From Eucommia ulmoides (taxonomy: Eukaryota; Streptophyta; Magnoliopsida; Garryales; Eucommiaceae), in assembly GCA_016647705.1 (NCBI GenBank), contig CM028328.1:2166501-2230500 (forward strand): a DNA stretch of 64,000 bases, read 5' to 3'. The stretch's first letter is position 1, and every line of letters begins with the position of its first letter. The notes under the pieces are model-generated. The model saw nothing but the letters and a program-made list of their open reading frames with translations. It searched no databases and was not told where the DNA came from. Position numbers and translations under genes: made by a program. This document shows, piece after piece, positions 23,328 to 34,807 of this stretch.

Positions 23328-23345
23328 GCATATATATATATATTA
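23328..23345 (+). promoter_or_regulatory. Candidate TATA region of the O-methyltransferase gene
   Basis: A catatatatatatatatta run lies 60-75 bp before the start codon at 23406, following a gcgcgcgc stretch. Position and composition fit a TATA element and would give a short leader. Confidence 0.45.
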
Positions 23346-23405
23346 CACTTGCCACAAGGCTTTGTATCAAAAATCAAATTGCCTAAAAAATTTCAAGTTT
23401 GATAT

Positions 23406-25087
23406 ATGGCAAATAAAAATTTCAAGGAAGATGAAGAGCTTCTCAAAGCTCAAGCCCATGTATGGAACCAAACCTTCAACTTCATCAACTCCGGCTCACT
23501 AAAATGCGCCGTCGAACTCGGAATCCCGGACATTATCCACTCCTACGGCAAGCCGATGCCTCTCTCCAACCTCATCTCGGCTCTCGCCATAAACCCTTCC
23601 AAAGCCGGCTGCGTCAGGCGACTCATGCGTGTCCTGGCTCACTCCGGCTTCTTCCTCCGGCAAAAGATGAGCAAAGCCAAAGAAGAAGACGAAGAGAGTT
23701 ATGGATACTCTCTGACACCTTCTTCTCGGCTCCTCCTCAAAGACGAGCCGCTCAGCGTCCGGCCCTTACTGCTCGCCGGACTTGACCCAGTTCTGACCAA
23801 GCCGTGGCATTTCCTGAGCGGCTGGCTTGAAGACACCGGCGATGACGACTCGGCGGCGTTTGATATGGCCCACGGGATGGGTTTCTGGGAGTACAACGAG
23901 AAGGATCCGCGGCTTGGCGTGGTGTTCAACGAAGCCATGGCCAGTGACTCGAGGCTGGTGACAAAGGTGCTGGTAAACGAGTGCAGGTACGTGTTCGAGG
24001 GGCTGACTTCGCTGGTGGACGTCGGCGGTGGGACCGGGTCGGTGGCGCGTGCCATCGCCGGAATGCTGCCGAGGATGAAATGCACGGTGTTGGATCTGCC
24101 GCCTGTGGTGGCCGGACTGAAGGGGACTGAGAACTTGGATTTTGTTGCGGGTGATATGTTTGTGGAGGTGCCCAAAGCAAATGCAGTCTTACTCAAGGTA
24201 GTATAATTTTGGGTTAATTTCACTTTGTATGTGCGTTGTATTTTCCTCACCACTTATATCCATTTTCTTTATGTTTTATATCCATTTTCTTTATTTTTTA
24301 GACTTAAGTACAAGGAATGTTAAAAGACAATGAAAAAATCATCCCTATAGAAATAATTGAATGTGATTTCTTTAATTTGAAGGGTAGAAATGATATTTCA
24401 TGTTAATTAATAGATTTTCATTGACTTTTAACGTACGTTAACAGTTACACTTAAGTCTAAAGTACATGGAACATAAATGGTGACGAAAATATCATAAAGG
24501 TGCAAAGTACAATTAAACCTAATCACAAAAGTTCAAAGTGAAATTAACCCTAAAATATTAGCCCATGCAGTCCCTTCGTTTTACTAATTTTTTTAGAAGT
24601 ACAAATTTACTGATATTTTTTCACGTAAAAAATTACACTAACTTTGGTGGTGTATTTTTTAACTTATGGTAGTAATTTTGGATTTCTGAAAAAATTACTA
24701 TAAGTAAATGAACTAAAATTTTGATTTCTTAAAAAAAATTATTATTTCTTGAAAATTAAAAAAAAAAAAAAAAAAAAAACGATTTTGATTTTCAAATAAA
24801 TTAAAGTTTAATTATCCGTATGGTTTTGTTTTAGTATCATTTAACCTCTTTTTTCAAGTATAATCCAGATATCCATAACGTTTTTTAAATATTTTTTTAT
24901 TCAACAAAAATTGGTTAAAATAAAAGTAGATTTTTTTTTGGCAATTTATTTAAAGAAAATGATTTTTTAAATAAAAATATATATTTTTTAATTTTTATAT
25001 GTTAAGAGATTAATGGAGTAAAACATTTTTACTCGAAGTTTCTGAATCCTAGGATTTTTTTTTTTTCATTAAGAGATGAAGATTGTG

Positions 25088-25148
<61 letters not shown>

Positions 25149-25648
25149 TTAGATTGATAAAGAAAGACTTTCTACCTAATATTTTTTAGTCTTACAATTT
25201 TTCCTTCTTATATTAATAGATTATTTATATGAATAACATTAAGATATCTTCTTTACGTCATCAATACAATTTTTATTTTTAAAAAAAAAAAACATTTTCA
25301 AATAGTACCTAATTCAATCCATTCATTTTAAAATGTGCCAAACAGTGGATTCTGCACGATTGGAATGACGAAGACTGTGTGAAGATACTTAAAAAATGCA
25401 AAGAAGCCATTCCGAGCAAAGAAAATGGAGGGAAAATAATCATAATCGACATGACAATGGAGAATCAGAAACAAGACGACGAATCGATCGAGGCGCAACT
25501 GTTCTTCGACATGATGATGATGGTTTTGTTCTCGAGCAAAGAGAGAAACGAGAAAGAATGGAAGAAGCTCTTCGTGGGGGCCGGTCTTAGCAGCTACAAG
25601 ATCACTCCTGTGCTCGGTTTAAGGTCGATTATCGAGGTTTATCCTTAA
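23406..25648 (+). CDS. Class II SAM-dependent O-methyltransferase (two exons: 23406-24197, 25346-25648)
   Basis: The gene encodes 364 residues, the usual size for plant class II O-methyltransferases, which methylate hydroxyls of phenolics such as stilbenes, flavonoids or alkaloids in the cytosol. Exon 1 (264 codons) holds the N-terminal dimerisation region (LLKAQAHVWNQTFNFINSGS, CAVELGIPDIIHSYGKPM), YSLTPSSRLLLKD and SAM-binding motif I, LVDVGGGTG, at residues 203-211. A phase-0 intron (GTAGTA...AACAG, 24198-25345) precedes exon 2, which opens WILHDWNDED with the predicted catalytic His268, followed by GGKIIIID and the C-terminal GAGLSSYKITPVLGLRSIIEVYP. No stop or frameshift breaks it. The style is closest to the resveratrol/isoflavone O-methyltransferase-like group. 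The substrate cannot be deduced. Confidence 0.93.
24207..24555. mobile_element. Inverted-repeat (MITE-like) element in the O-methyltransferase intron
   Basis: The left end ttttgggttaatttcactttg and the right end caaagtgaaattaaccctaaaa are near-perfect inverted repeats about 350 bp apart. The interior is non-coding. It lies about 10 bp inside the intron's 5' splice site. Confidence 0.65.
25091..25144. repeat. AT dinucleotide microsatellite
   Basis: About 27 uninterrupted AT units lie in the O-methyltransferase intron, about 200 bp before the 3' splice site. It is likely polymorphic. Confidence 0.95.
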
Positions 25649-25904
25649 ATCAACAATGTTTATTGTAATGATGCATATATATATATATTGTGCTGGTTAT
25701 GCTGTTTTAACCTATACAGTGTTTGATTGAACATATGATCTTCTTTCAAACACCGTTGGTTGATTAGTCATGGTACTAATCGTGGGTTTGATTATGAAAT
25801 AATGTATGATTAGTTATGGCAATACTCATGGCTTGTAATAAGAAATAATGTGTTAAATATAGTTGTTGTATAAATATTATGTTTTTTTTGTTATTAGTGC
25901 ATGG

Positions 25905-26140
25905 ACCAACTTACGTGTATCTTGACTAATTATCTCTCCGGACGATCTTAAAGACGCACTCCTCTAAATCGATCTAGTACATTCATGATTAAATTCAAGA
26001 TTTAATTCTTAAAGTACTCTCTAGGACAGTTGAACATTGGTAGACAAGGAAATGAGACATCTCTCATTACCAATCGGACAGTTGAACATTGGTTGACATG
26101 AAAATGGAACATCTCTCATTACCAATCGAACTAACGCCGC
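25905..26140 (-). repeat. tRNA-derived SINE-like repeat, copy 1
   Basis: This resembles the better copies at 37722-37915 and 61727-61925: a cgatctt(a)aa block, a B-box-like complement (cagttgaacattgg) and an A-box-like complement (accaatcgaactaacgcc). A segment of about 65 bp with ggacagttgaacattgg is duplicated inside it. It is decayed. Confidence 0.4.
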
Positions 26141-27593
26141 TGGGGTACATAAATATTATGCTTAATTTGTCTAATTAAGTCATAAAAAATGTACTTGTGT
26201 CAAATTTTGCGGACTTCGGGCATGTTTGATAAAAAAAAAAATTAAGTACTTAATACTGATTAAATTAAGTACTTAATTAATTAAGTGTGTTTGACAAATG
26301 TAATAAAAATTACTTAATTAATTAAGCTAACTTAAAAATTAAGTGAAATATTAAGTAAAAAATTTAACAAAGTCCCCCTTACTTAATTTTTTTGGCAGAA
26401 AGTGCTCAAATTTTTTCAAATTAAAAAAAAAAATGAATTGACCATTTTGCCCTTAGGGATGTAGGGTTTCTGATGTTCTGTTCATTCGATTGTCCCTATC
26501 GTTTTCATTTTCCAGAGCAATGGAGGCGGCGACGGCGAGTTGAGAAGAGAGAGAGAAGGCTCGGGTCAGGTTATCCGAAGTGGCTCACCAAATATAAAGT
26601 TCGGTTTCGAAGCACGATCCGTCGATTCATCGATCCTCTTTGTCTACGATACTTCTGTTCACACATCGAAGCGGCGGCGAGTTGAGAAGCGAAGCAGCGG
26701 ATAATATAGAAATCTTGAACGAGGTCTTTTCTTCTTCAAATCTATAGTTTTTCGTTTCTTCAACTCCCAAATTTGCATTTCTTCGATCTATTCAAGTGTG
26801 TGATGTGATTTTGCATCCTCAATCAAATAGTTTGCAGAAAATTCATCAATCTTCATTTATCACCGAATTTTTGTTTTTCTGTTTATTTGTTTAAGATTTC
26901 TATTAATTTGTTTGGGGTTTCTGTTTGTGTGTAGCGAACCTCGAATTTAGGTTTTATGCGGGGGGTTGGAAAATATATTTCTCGTCTTTGAGATTCTCTC
27001 AGATTTTGTAATTTATTTATCATTTTTGAGATTCTCATTTGATTTTTGTTTTGCACATCTTTCATATTTTTGAAATTCTATGTTATGGATATCCCAACTC
27101 AAATTTGGTTGTTAAGGATTCTTTTGTGAAAAGCTCAAGCACAACTCTAGTTTTGAATTTCATTCTAAAAGTAAATGGTTAATTTAGGGTTTAATATAGA
27201 TTTGTAGAAGACCATGAAATTCTGCGTCAATGGGTAGTCACAGCAATCAGTCTCTCCCTATAAAAATTATGATATTTTTTAATCTTTTGAGCTTTATGCA
27301 CTCTTGAAACATTGTCCTAAAATACATTGAGTTGTGTTTGTTTGATGTTTCTGTTCCCAGATTTTTGTTTATGTTATTAAAAAACTCAGAAATTTGGCAA
27401 CAGTTCAATTCTATTCCCAAAAATTTGTACTGTAAAAATGAGAGCAGAGTAAAAATAATTTTTTTGATTCCCGTATCTCTGTTTCTGTTACTAGAAAATT
27501 GGAAACTGAAACAGTATTATGAGAAAAGGGATCCCAGGGTATTGGTGTGGGCTTGCCGCTTGCCATGTTTTAACTTTGTAGCTTGATCATGTT

Positions 27594-30277
27594 TTTTACA
27601 CCCCACCCCGGACACTCGTCATGCGGGGCCGGCGTGACGACAACACAACAACACATTGAATGCCAAACAAACCAGGAAACGACAAAGGACATAAACTAAA
27701 TGGATATATACAACCACAAATGTCACCAGATACAACCTCTCTAGTTAGGGACACACCCGTCCCTGGAAATAATAATAACACAAAAAAATATAAAACTTTC
27801 CAAGAACCTTTAACAGGTTCGTCTCAGACAGCTCCTCCCAAAGTTACTCCCACGCTATACCAACATCAGACTTTACCTAATGCCAGTAGGGGACCAACTC
27901 CTATGTTGTTGTACCTGCAAGTGTACTGTCTTCTTAGTAAAAACATTTCAAATCATAATACATTTTACAAACATCTAAATGGATCAAGCGTAAATATATA
28001 AACAGTAAAAATAAATCGATATATATAAGTTCCACTTAAACTTATTCAGTATATAATATCAATCACCATATATAAGTAAATCACCAAATATAAGTAAAAC
28101 ACCGCATCTCAAAACATCACACCATCACACCACTCACTGGCTAGCTATAGCAATCGTTTAACCTCACGATCGGGAGTTGCAAGGGTACCGTAACCATCCA
28201 TAGGATATGCCTTCCTAGCGGAGCTAACTGCGCAGATCACCGCCTACCGGACGTCTCCGGAGGCTATAATATAAATCACCACATAATATCAATTACCATA
28301 ATAAATATCCATATGCCGGACCACCCTCCGGACAGACCATAATATAAATCACCACATAATATCAATTACCATAATAAATATCCATCTGCCGGACCACCCT
28401 CCGGACAGACCATAATATAAATCATCACCTGCCGGACTATACCTCCAAACATATCATAAACTATGGCATATCCAATCAAATCACAATCAATATCCATCTG
28501 TTGAACCACCCTCCTGAAAGACCATAATATAAATCACCACCTCATCAATATCGTCAAAATTACCAACGTCCACCTCTTTTTCGTAAAACCAACTTTTAAA
28601 TCCGAAAATCATATTTTTCACTTTTGATTGAAAACCGTCTAATTTTAACAGAACCATTTTTCCCCTTTATAATTTTATGAAAACCAAATATTTTCTATCC
28701 TCTTTTAAAACTACCAAATTCAACAAAACTCATTTTTCAACTTTCTTTTAAAACCACCATATTTTAACGAAAATTCATTTCCGTTATCTCACCCAAAATC
28801 CAACGAAAATTATTTTAAATCATTCTTTTCAGAAACCAACACAATTCCCCAAAAATTCGTTTTACCAACTCACTCCAAAAACCTGCTTGATCCATATTAT
28901 TTTGAAATTATCTAATGTAAATGCAACAATTTTCCATCATATATAGATATAAAAATAGTTTGACAAAAAGACAGTACACTCACCTGATATTCTGCTTTTC
29001 AAAAGCTCCACCGACTAACCGCTACTGAACTTCCGATAATTGTGAACCTATTTGTGACATAACTTAAATTAATATTTTATGTAGAAAATAACCTAACCAT
29101 GCCATGAAATCCTAATTTTTGAAATATTTCCCGCATTTTCTTTTGGAATATTATCATTTAGTTAATATCGTTCCGTTACGGTTTACTATATATAAACTTT
29201 GTTCCTATAAACGATCTCATTATTTGTTTTTCATCATTTCGACAACTTCGACGCTAGTAATTGAATTAACAAATCATGTAATTTTAACGAGAAACGTTAC
29301 CCGCATCCAATTGGTTGTCGACCTCAACACGAATTCTTTGATTTTTACTTACTGCGCAGCCCACTGCCTAGGCGAGAAACTTCCGCCTAGGCGAACTTTC
29401 TCTCATTCTGCACACTGATCTACCACCGCCTAGGCGGACGCTCCTCCTCCCTTCTGCTATGTTTTGTTAATTCCAGTCGACCACTCTCTCTCTCCATACT
29501 AACTCCGGCAGTCACCACCACCAATGGCCTACACACACACACACAACACACGCAAACCTCACAACCACACATCCATACTCACAAACATCACACTGGAACA
29601 TTGTTGAACACTCACACAGTGGCACACATAACACCGACAAACCTCTCAAACACCCACACCCACACAATCATTACCACCACCATAAACAACAACAACAACA
29701 CACATGGCACATACCTCATCCTCCCAACGGAAACAGAAAAACAGAGACACACACACACAACAACAGCACCCCCTACCCGTGAACCAAACTGCTAAGCCGA
29801 CCTCTCTCTCTCTTCCTTCTCTTCGGCTCTCCTCTCTCTTTCCCGTTCCTTCTCTCTCTCTTCTTCGCGATCCTTCTCCGATCTGACACACACATATATA
29901 TTTGCGTGTGTATATGATCAAAAGGCAGGCCACGCGTCACATTTTTCTCCCTTCGTTTCCACCGACTCCCTCTATATATATATAACTAATTTACATTAAA
30001 CCTCTCCCTCATTTTTATTAAGTTTAATGTTTTTATGCTAATGCTTTGAAGATTTATACTTTGACCCCCTAAACTTTTATATCACAAATTAAATTTCGAA
30101 ATCCGTCCCCACAGTTTTAGTTAGGATAGAAATTAAATCCATTCTGAATTTTTAATGTTTATGAAAATTTGCAATTTATCCCCTCAAATTCATAATTACC
30201 ACCATCAACTCCGTTATTTTCGAAATAATTTTAAATAAAACTTTAAATTAGACGTATACCCAAGGTCAGGTCTTACA
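27594..30277 (-). mobile_element. Solo LTR of a long-LTR gypsy element (Tekay/Del-like), copy 1
   Basis: On the minus strand it begins TGTAAGACCT and ends GGGTGTAAAA, matching the homologous insertion at 46743-49665, which begins TGTAAGACCT and ends GGGGTGTGATA. Shared internal blocks include cgatcgggagttgcaa with ggtaccgtaac near 28170, and cgtcatgcggggccggcgtg near 27620. The flanks atgtt and gtgtt fit a 5-bp target duplication with one change. The 2.68-kb length and ends fit the long LTRs of Tekay/Del chromoviruses. It contains a tandem repeat (about 28240-28540) and a microsatellite-rich part (29500-29900). No coding domain. Confidence 0.75.
28240..28540. repeat. Minisatellite with CCGGA...TCCGG hairpin units
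   Basis: Units of about 70-75 bp contain gccggaccaccctccggaca followed by ccataatataaatcacc. The unit core ccgga-ccaccc-tccgg is a perfect 5-bp stem. It occupies the position corresponding to the CCCC-GAAA-GGGG repeats of the other solo LTR. Confidence 0.75.
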
Positions 30278-31256
30278 GTGTTAGTTCCAAATTTACTTTT
30301 CATGCAATTGTTCTGAATTTTCAATTATTTAGGGTTATGTTCTCTAATTGCTTTGGAAGTAGTAAATTGAACTTAATTCCATTCTCTAGTCTTCACTTTA
30401 AACATAGCATGTTTGAGAAGTACTTATACAATTCTTTAGTCTTCACTCCTTACATTCTTTCGATGGGTTGCATTGAGAAAGCAAGGTTGTCTTATTGGCA
30501 TTTATCTTTTGTAACCTACAAGTTTTGTTTCCATTGATAGATGAATGCTTAATTGTGTTTTCCTGTTAAAATTCTTCGTTTTATTGGCTTTTCACTTCGG
30601 TAATCATCTCCAATCACTATCAAGCAATTAGGATTATTTGAACTGTTTGAATTCTTGGATTATTGTTGTTAATTTGGTGAATCTAAATTTTTTGAATGTG
30701 TATAGTTGTTGCTTATTGATTGATTTTTTAAGAGTTTTTTTTTTTAAACAATTTTCTGTTCTCGATAACAAGAAAGAAAATCAGGAGATTTCTATTTACG
30801 TTCCAAGTTTCCTGGGAACAGAAATGCTAGACAAATGGCACCTCATGTTTCTGTTATTATCTCATTGTAATTTGTTTTTAAATCGTGGTATGTTTTAATT
30901 GCACAGAATGCTATTGAAAATCTATTGATCTGATAGAGAGAAATCAAAGGAATAGTTTTTCGGCGTGATGAGCTTCTTTAAAAATTTGCCCTAATTTGAG
31001 AAAGCCGTTGACCTCCGTACTACTGTAGTAAACTCTTTTTTATTTGTCTTCCAAGTTTTGATTTTATGTTGATTTTGATGTGAAAAATGTGATTGTATGT
31101 GGTGTTATGTTTTTATTTTGATTCAATAATAGTTATGTAAATTAAACAATTTTCAACATTCAACTTTTATACTTACCAAATAAACAAATAAACAAATAAA
31201 ATTCAACACTTAAATTTCAGCACTTAAAAATTAATTAGTTATCAAACAAATCCTTA

Positions 31257-31655
31257 TACTTTATACTATTATGATATTTTTGGTCATCACCTTCAGACTG
31301 AAACATAAAAGATAAATAATTAATAAAATTGCAAGATGACAATATTATCCTTATATCAAACCCGGCCCGACCCAGTAGAAAAAAAAAATTATTACCCAAC
31401 CAATCTTCGGTTTAAATATCAATTAATATTAAATAATTTATTGATTCTAACTGGTTAAGATTTAACAGTTAACTTTAACTTTAAAAAAAAAAAAAAAAAA
31501 ACAATAATGAATATAGCCTCACATGCAATAATGAATATAACCTCACATGTTTTGTCCGTGTGACTCTGAATAATTTTTCGAAAAATTACAAATAAAAACT
31601 TATTAAAAAAGAAAAAACTTATAGCAATAATCTCCATGAATGAGGAATCTAAAGT
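31257..31655. other. AT-rich stretch, nothing recognised
   Basis: The stretch is non-coding and contains a poly-A run (31480-31500) and a 20-bp-scale duplication of atgaatata(g/a)cctcacatg near 31505-31550. No gene is supported. Confidence 0.5.
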
Positions 31656-31657
31656 GG

Positions 31658-31893
31658 CATATGGTGGTTGGTATTTCTATTTTGGTGTTATTTTGTTTCT
31701 GTTCTGAGAAAACTTGAAGCAGAAACAAAAACACATATGTTTCAATTCTGATCTAAAAAAAAATATTGATTTAAAAATCTGGGAACATAACAATATCAGA
31801 TGTTTTTTCTTTCTTTTTTTTCCCTTCATTTTCTGAGAACAAAACTGAAAAACAGAAAAATAACAACGCTAACCAAACGCCACCTAGAGTACT
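31658..31893. mobile_element. Tourist-like MITE
   Basis: The left end agtggcatatggtggttggt and the right end in reverse (ggtggcgtttggttagcgtt) form degenerate inverted repeats of the Tourist type. The flanks taa and tag could be a decayed 3-bp duplication. The interior carries tttctgttctgagaa-type inverted blocks. Confidence 0.5.
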
Positions 31894-32794
31894 GAAGAAA
31901 AAAAAATCCTGAATCGGTCGGCGCCAAGAACAGTTCTTCATCGGAAAACCGAGTTCTCCTAAGAATTCAGGCAGCTTCCCACCTGGTGAAACAAGAATCA
32001 AATCATTAGGGCTTGTTCAGTTGTCCTCAAAAATTGGATTTTTTTTTTTTTTTTTTAAATTAGTCAAATTTATGAATTGCTAAATTTCACTATTTAATTG
32101 TAAACGATAAAAAACACTTAAATTAGCAAGCTAAGCATTTCGACTCTAATTTAAATGCTATTTTCTTGCAAAAATTCGAGAAACATAAAACTTAAAATTT
32201 AAATAAATAATGCTTTTTTTTTTTGGGGGGGGGGGGGGTGTGAACCAAACAGGCGCAAAGCCAGGATTTCTAATGAGCGACGGCACAGAAAAAAATAAAA
32301 TAAAATATATATATATATACTATAAAAATTTGACCCAATTTGGATACTTTATTTTTTTTGAAAAAATGAGCCACGTGTCAAATACAAAATGATCTACGTG
32401 GGTGAATTCCATCATAAAAAAATAACGGAAAGACTAACTTGACACAATTTGGATACTTAAGGTTGAATGTGTTCAAATTGAAAAGACAGGAGCTAAAGTG
32501 AAATTTCTCTTAAACTTCAAAGGTAAAAAGTGCAAAAAACTCAAAAAAGAAGTTTAACATCTTAAAATGGTATACACACACACAAAAAAAAAAAAAACAT
32601 TAAATTTCTCGAGACATCGTAGTGTAATTTATCCCGATTGAGATGGGTTACCTACCTAATTTTTAAGGGTTCTACTGTAATTCTCAAAACTTGAGGGGAG
32701 GCATGTGCCCACCACGGGCACATGTTGACTCTACCCGTGCAAGCAAACAAAATGTAAATTTAAGGATTAATAGTACTCTGCTCTTATATGGTTT

Positions 32795-33110
32795 GACCGA
32801 ATTGCACTTTATGCTCATATATCTTTGTATAAACTTACCCTCAAAAATTCAAACTAAAGTGTAGCAGTTACACTTTTCGTTAAAGTTAATAGTCAAAACT
32901 CAAAAAGTCAAAATTGATAAATCATTTAATCTTAATTGACATTTATATCTCCAGATCATCGGGTCAAGTATTAGTGTAACTTTGTTATTTTGTAAAATTC
33001 TATTAATTATTTAACCATTGCCCTTATGCCTAAATCATAGAGAGATGAGTGATGACGAAAATACCATAACAGTACAAAGTGCGATTCGGTCAAATGAATC
33101 GCACTTTACA
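32795..33110. repeat. MITE-like palindromic repeat, copy 2
   Basis: The end gaccgaattgcactttatg is the near complement of cataacagtacaaagtgcgattcggtc at the other end. The interior matches 21950-22265. It is non-coding. Confidence 0.6.
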
Positions 33111-33209
33111 GATTAATTCATACAAAAATAAGATAATTTAGACAACCAAAGAAGCCCGGATAAAACAAAGATTAAGAAATTGTCTTCAACAATCAGCACT
33201 TATAACCTT

Positions 33210-33602
33210 GGCCCCGTTTGGTTACTGTTTTTGTTCTTGGATTTCTGTTCTCGCTCTCAAAATTATGAGATTAATGTACAGAAACGTGTTTGCTAAACAC
33301 ATTTCTGTTCTAAAAAAATTTGGAATTATTTTCTGAATTCCTTAAGAATTTTAGAAAAAAAAAATATTGATTCTTATTCACTCCCACAAAACTATTCCCA
33401 ATACTATCTCATGGGCCACCAAACATTTAAAGGGAAAAAACAAAAAATAAATATTCCAACTAAAAGTGCTTCTTGTTCCTGTTCCATAAATCAAAAGAAA
33501 CAATTTCAAGAAAATAATCATCTATTTCCGAAATATCCCAGAAGGTAAACAGAATTCTCTCCCATCCTATCAGAAAAACAGGAACTCTGACCAAACGCCA
33601 CC
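33210..33602. mobile_element. Tourist-like MITE
   Basis: The left terminus GGCCCCGTTTGGTTACTGTT and the right terminus in reverse, GGTGGCGTTTGGTCAGAGTT, are the inverted repeats; internal ttctgttct blocks are mirrored too. The target duplication is not clear (ctt versus tta). Confidence 0.65.
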
Positions 33603-33893
33603 TTAAAAACCTTCTTTGGCTCTACCAATTTAACTGAAGTTTGACAAACTGGTTTTCAAAAAACTGATTGACATTCGCCAAACAAGCCCTTAATTACGGA
33701 TTAGAATGTTAGAACAAAGACTGTGTTTGTCTTATAATGCCCATTGGAGACAAAGATCATCGTCATCAACAAGATTTTTAAGAAATAATTGCAGACACAG
33801 ACACCCATTAATGGCGACAGCACAACAACGTTAACAGTACACGATTCAAATTAGGTAAGAAATCAAAATCGTAAAGAGAAGGAAAGTTACCGA
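33603..33893 (-). other. 3' flank of the unknown-function gene, possible UTR intron
   Basis: Six bases after the stop codon the minus strand reads CG|GTAACTTTCC, a plausible splice donor, so the 3' UTR may be spliced. The rest is non-coding. A relative of the adjacent MITE ends near 33690 (gccaaacaagccc). Confidence 0.4.
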
Positions 33894-34580
33894 TTATCCG
33901 GTAGAACTCGGACGATTCCCTCTCGAACCGGGTCGACTCATCTCCGGCGGATCCATCTCACCGCCGCCTCTCATCCTCCTCTCATACCCACCGCCTGATT
34001 TCGGCCTTCCGTCGTCTCCGTACCGATTCGGCGATGACGACCCGTATTGGCCGTGTCGAAGCCCACCGACGTCCCTGGTTTTGAACCCAGATCCGGGTTT
34101 ATGAAATTCCGGACCCGGCTTCTCCTCCCGGCCGACAAACCCCGGTCTGAGATGCGGAGGCACGAATCGATCTGGTTTCGGCGACGGCGGCGATTCCTTA
34201 TTCTTGATCTGGATCGGAGACGCCGGAGGGGGAGACGAGATCGACGGGACGGATCCGGTTCGACCTTGTGGTCGGAGAGAGATGGAGGAGTTCTGATCGG
34301 ACCGCGTATCGGCTGCGATGGCGGTGGGTGGTTGGATTTGGGGTTGTGGAGGCGGCGGCGGCGATGGGGCGGTTATGGGTTTGGGGGTGGGCCGACTGAG
34401 GACGAGCATATGGCCATGGATTCTCGAATTAGAGAGTATGGTTTTGCCGGAATTGGAGAGAGAGGATTGGGAAGAGACGGACGACGAAGCTGATTTGCCG
34501 GCGGCGGGATTGGTGTTGACTTTCTTCTTTTCGTAGATATCGTTGAAGTTGAAGGAGGTGTACTTGTTGGTTTTTGCCAT
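33894..34580 (-). CDS. Conserved plant protein of unknown function, 228 aa
   Basis: This is a single uninterrupted frame opening MAKTNKYTSFNFNDIYEKKK. Recognisable conserved blocks are TSFNFNDIYEKK (residues 8-19), ILSNSRIHGHMLVLSRPTPKP (about 48-68) and RFVPPHLRPGFVGREEKPGPE (about 138-158). The PPHLR block is also found in some RNA-binding and translation-related proteins. The rest is low complexity: Ser-rich 31-45, Pro-rich 71-86, and a Gly/Arg-rich C-terminus (RYGDDGRPKSGGGYERRMRGG), suggesting a disordered, perhaps nucleic-acid-associated protein. I recognise the family as plant-conserved but know no function. There is no signal peptide or membrane segment. GC content is far above the surroundings. 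The 5' region is duplicated at 60855-61055, and TE insertion upstream may have affected the promoter. Confidence 0.85.
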   Translation of the reverse strand: MAKTNKYTSFNFNDIYEKKKVNTNPAAGKSASSSVSSQSSLSNSGKTILSNSRIHGHMLVLSRPTPKPITAPSPPPPPQPQIQPPTAIAADTRSDQNSSISLRPQGRTGSVPSISSPPPASPIQIKNKESPPSPKPDRFVPPHLRPGFVGREEKPGPEFHKPGSGFKTRDVGGLRHGQYGSSSPNRYGDDGRPKSGGGYERRMRGGGEMDPPEMSRPGSRGNRPSSTG

Positions 34581-34807
34581 CCACTAAACGCCACAGACGC
34601 CGCCGTGCACGGAGGAGGAAGTATTCTTTGTATATCGGAGTTGTGATCGGAGATGCGGAGGAGGTAGGTGTACTTCTTTGGAGAGAAGCCAATGGTGGGG
34701 GATGATGGTCTCCTTCTCCATTTAGATCCTCATCAATGTGGGACCCATTGTTTAGTGCCCTGTTTGGCTCTTTTTTTGGGTTTTTAAAAACCAATTTGGG
34801 TAGTTTA

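Larger units (their letters stand above)
20442..23330. other. AT-rich intergenic region with decayed repeats
   Basis: No supported gene. It holds a GC-rich MITE-end-like stretch (20585-20700), three diverged tandem units (20994-21745), two MITE-like repeats shared with other parts of the window (21950-22265 and 22395-22700) and an open frame of 123 codons at 22735-23106 that matches nothing I recognise. Confidence 0.6.
26220..31256. mobile_element. Putative non-autonomous DNA transposon, interrupted by a solo LTR
   Basis: The left end contains gtttgataa then attaagtactta. The right end read in reverse contains gtttgataac then attaatttttaagtgct, giving degenerate terminal inverted repeats. 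Without the solo LTR at 27594-30277 it is about 2.35 kb. The interior includes gene-leader-like GC-richer sequence (26470-26720) but no transposase. The family is unresolved (hAT-like is a guess), and the ends are approximate. Confidence 0.4.

Noticed and set aside
28240..29010. CRISPR-like regular spacing
   Set aside because: The repeats are contiguous minisatellite units without unique spacers, in a plant solo LTR.
29601..29933. Thr/His-rich ORFs near 29.7 kb
   Set aside because: They arise from an aca/cac microsatellite-like tract in the solo LTR.
31771..32001. Minus-strand ORF opening MILVSPGGKLPEFLGELGFP as a possible exon
   Set aside because: Only about 35 codons look non-random before it runs into MITE sequence. 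No splice context or family match could be supported.
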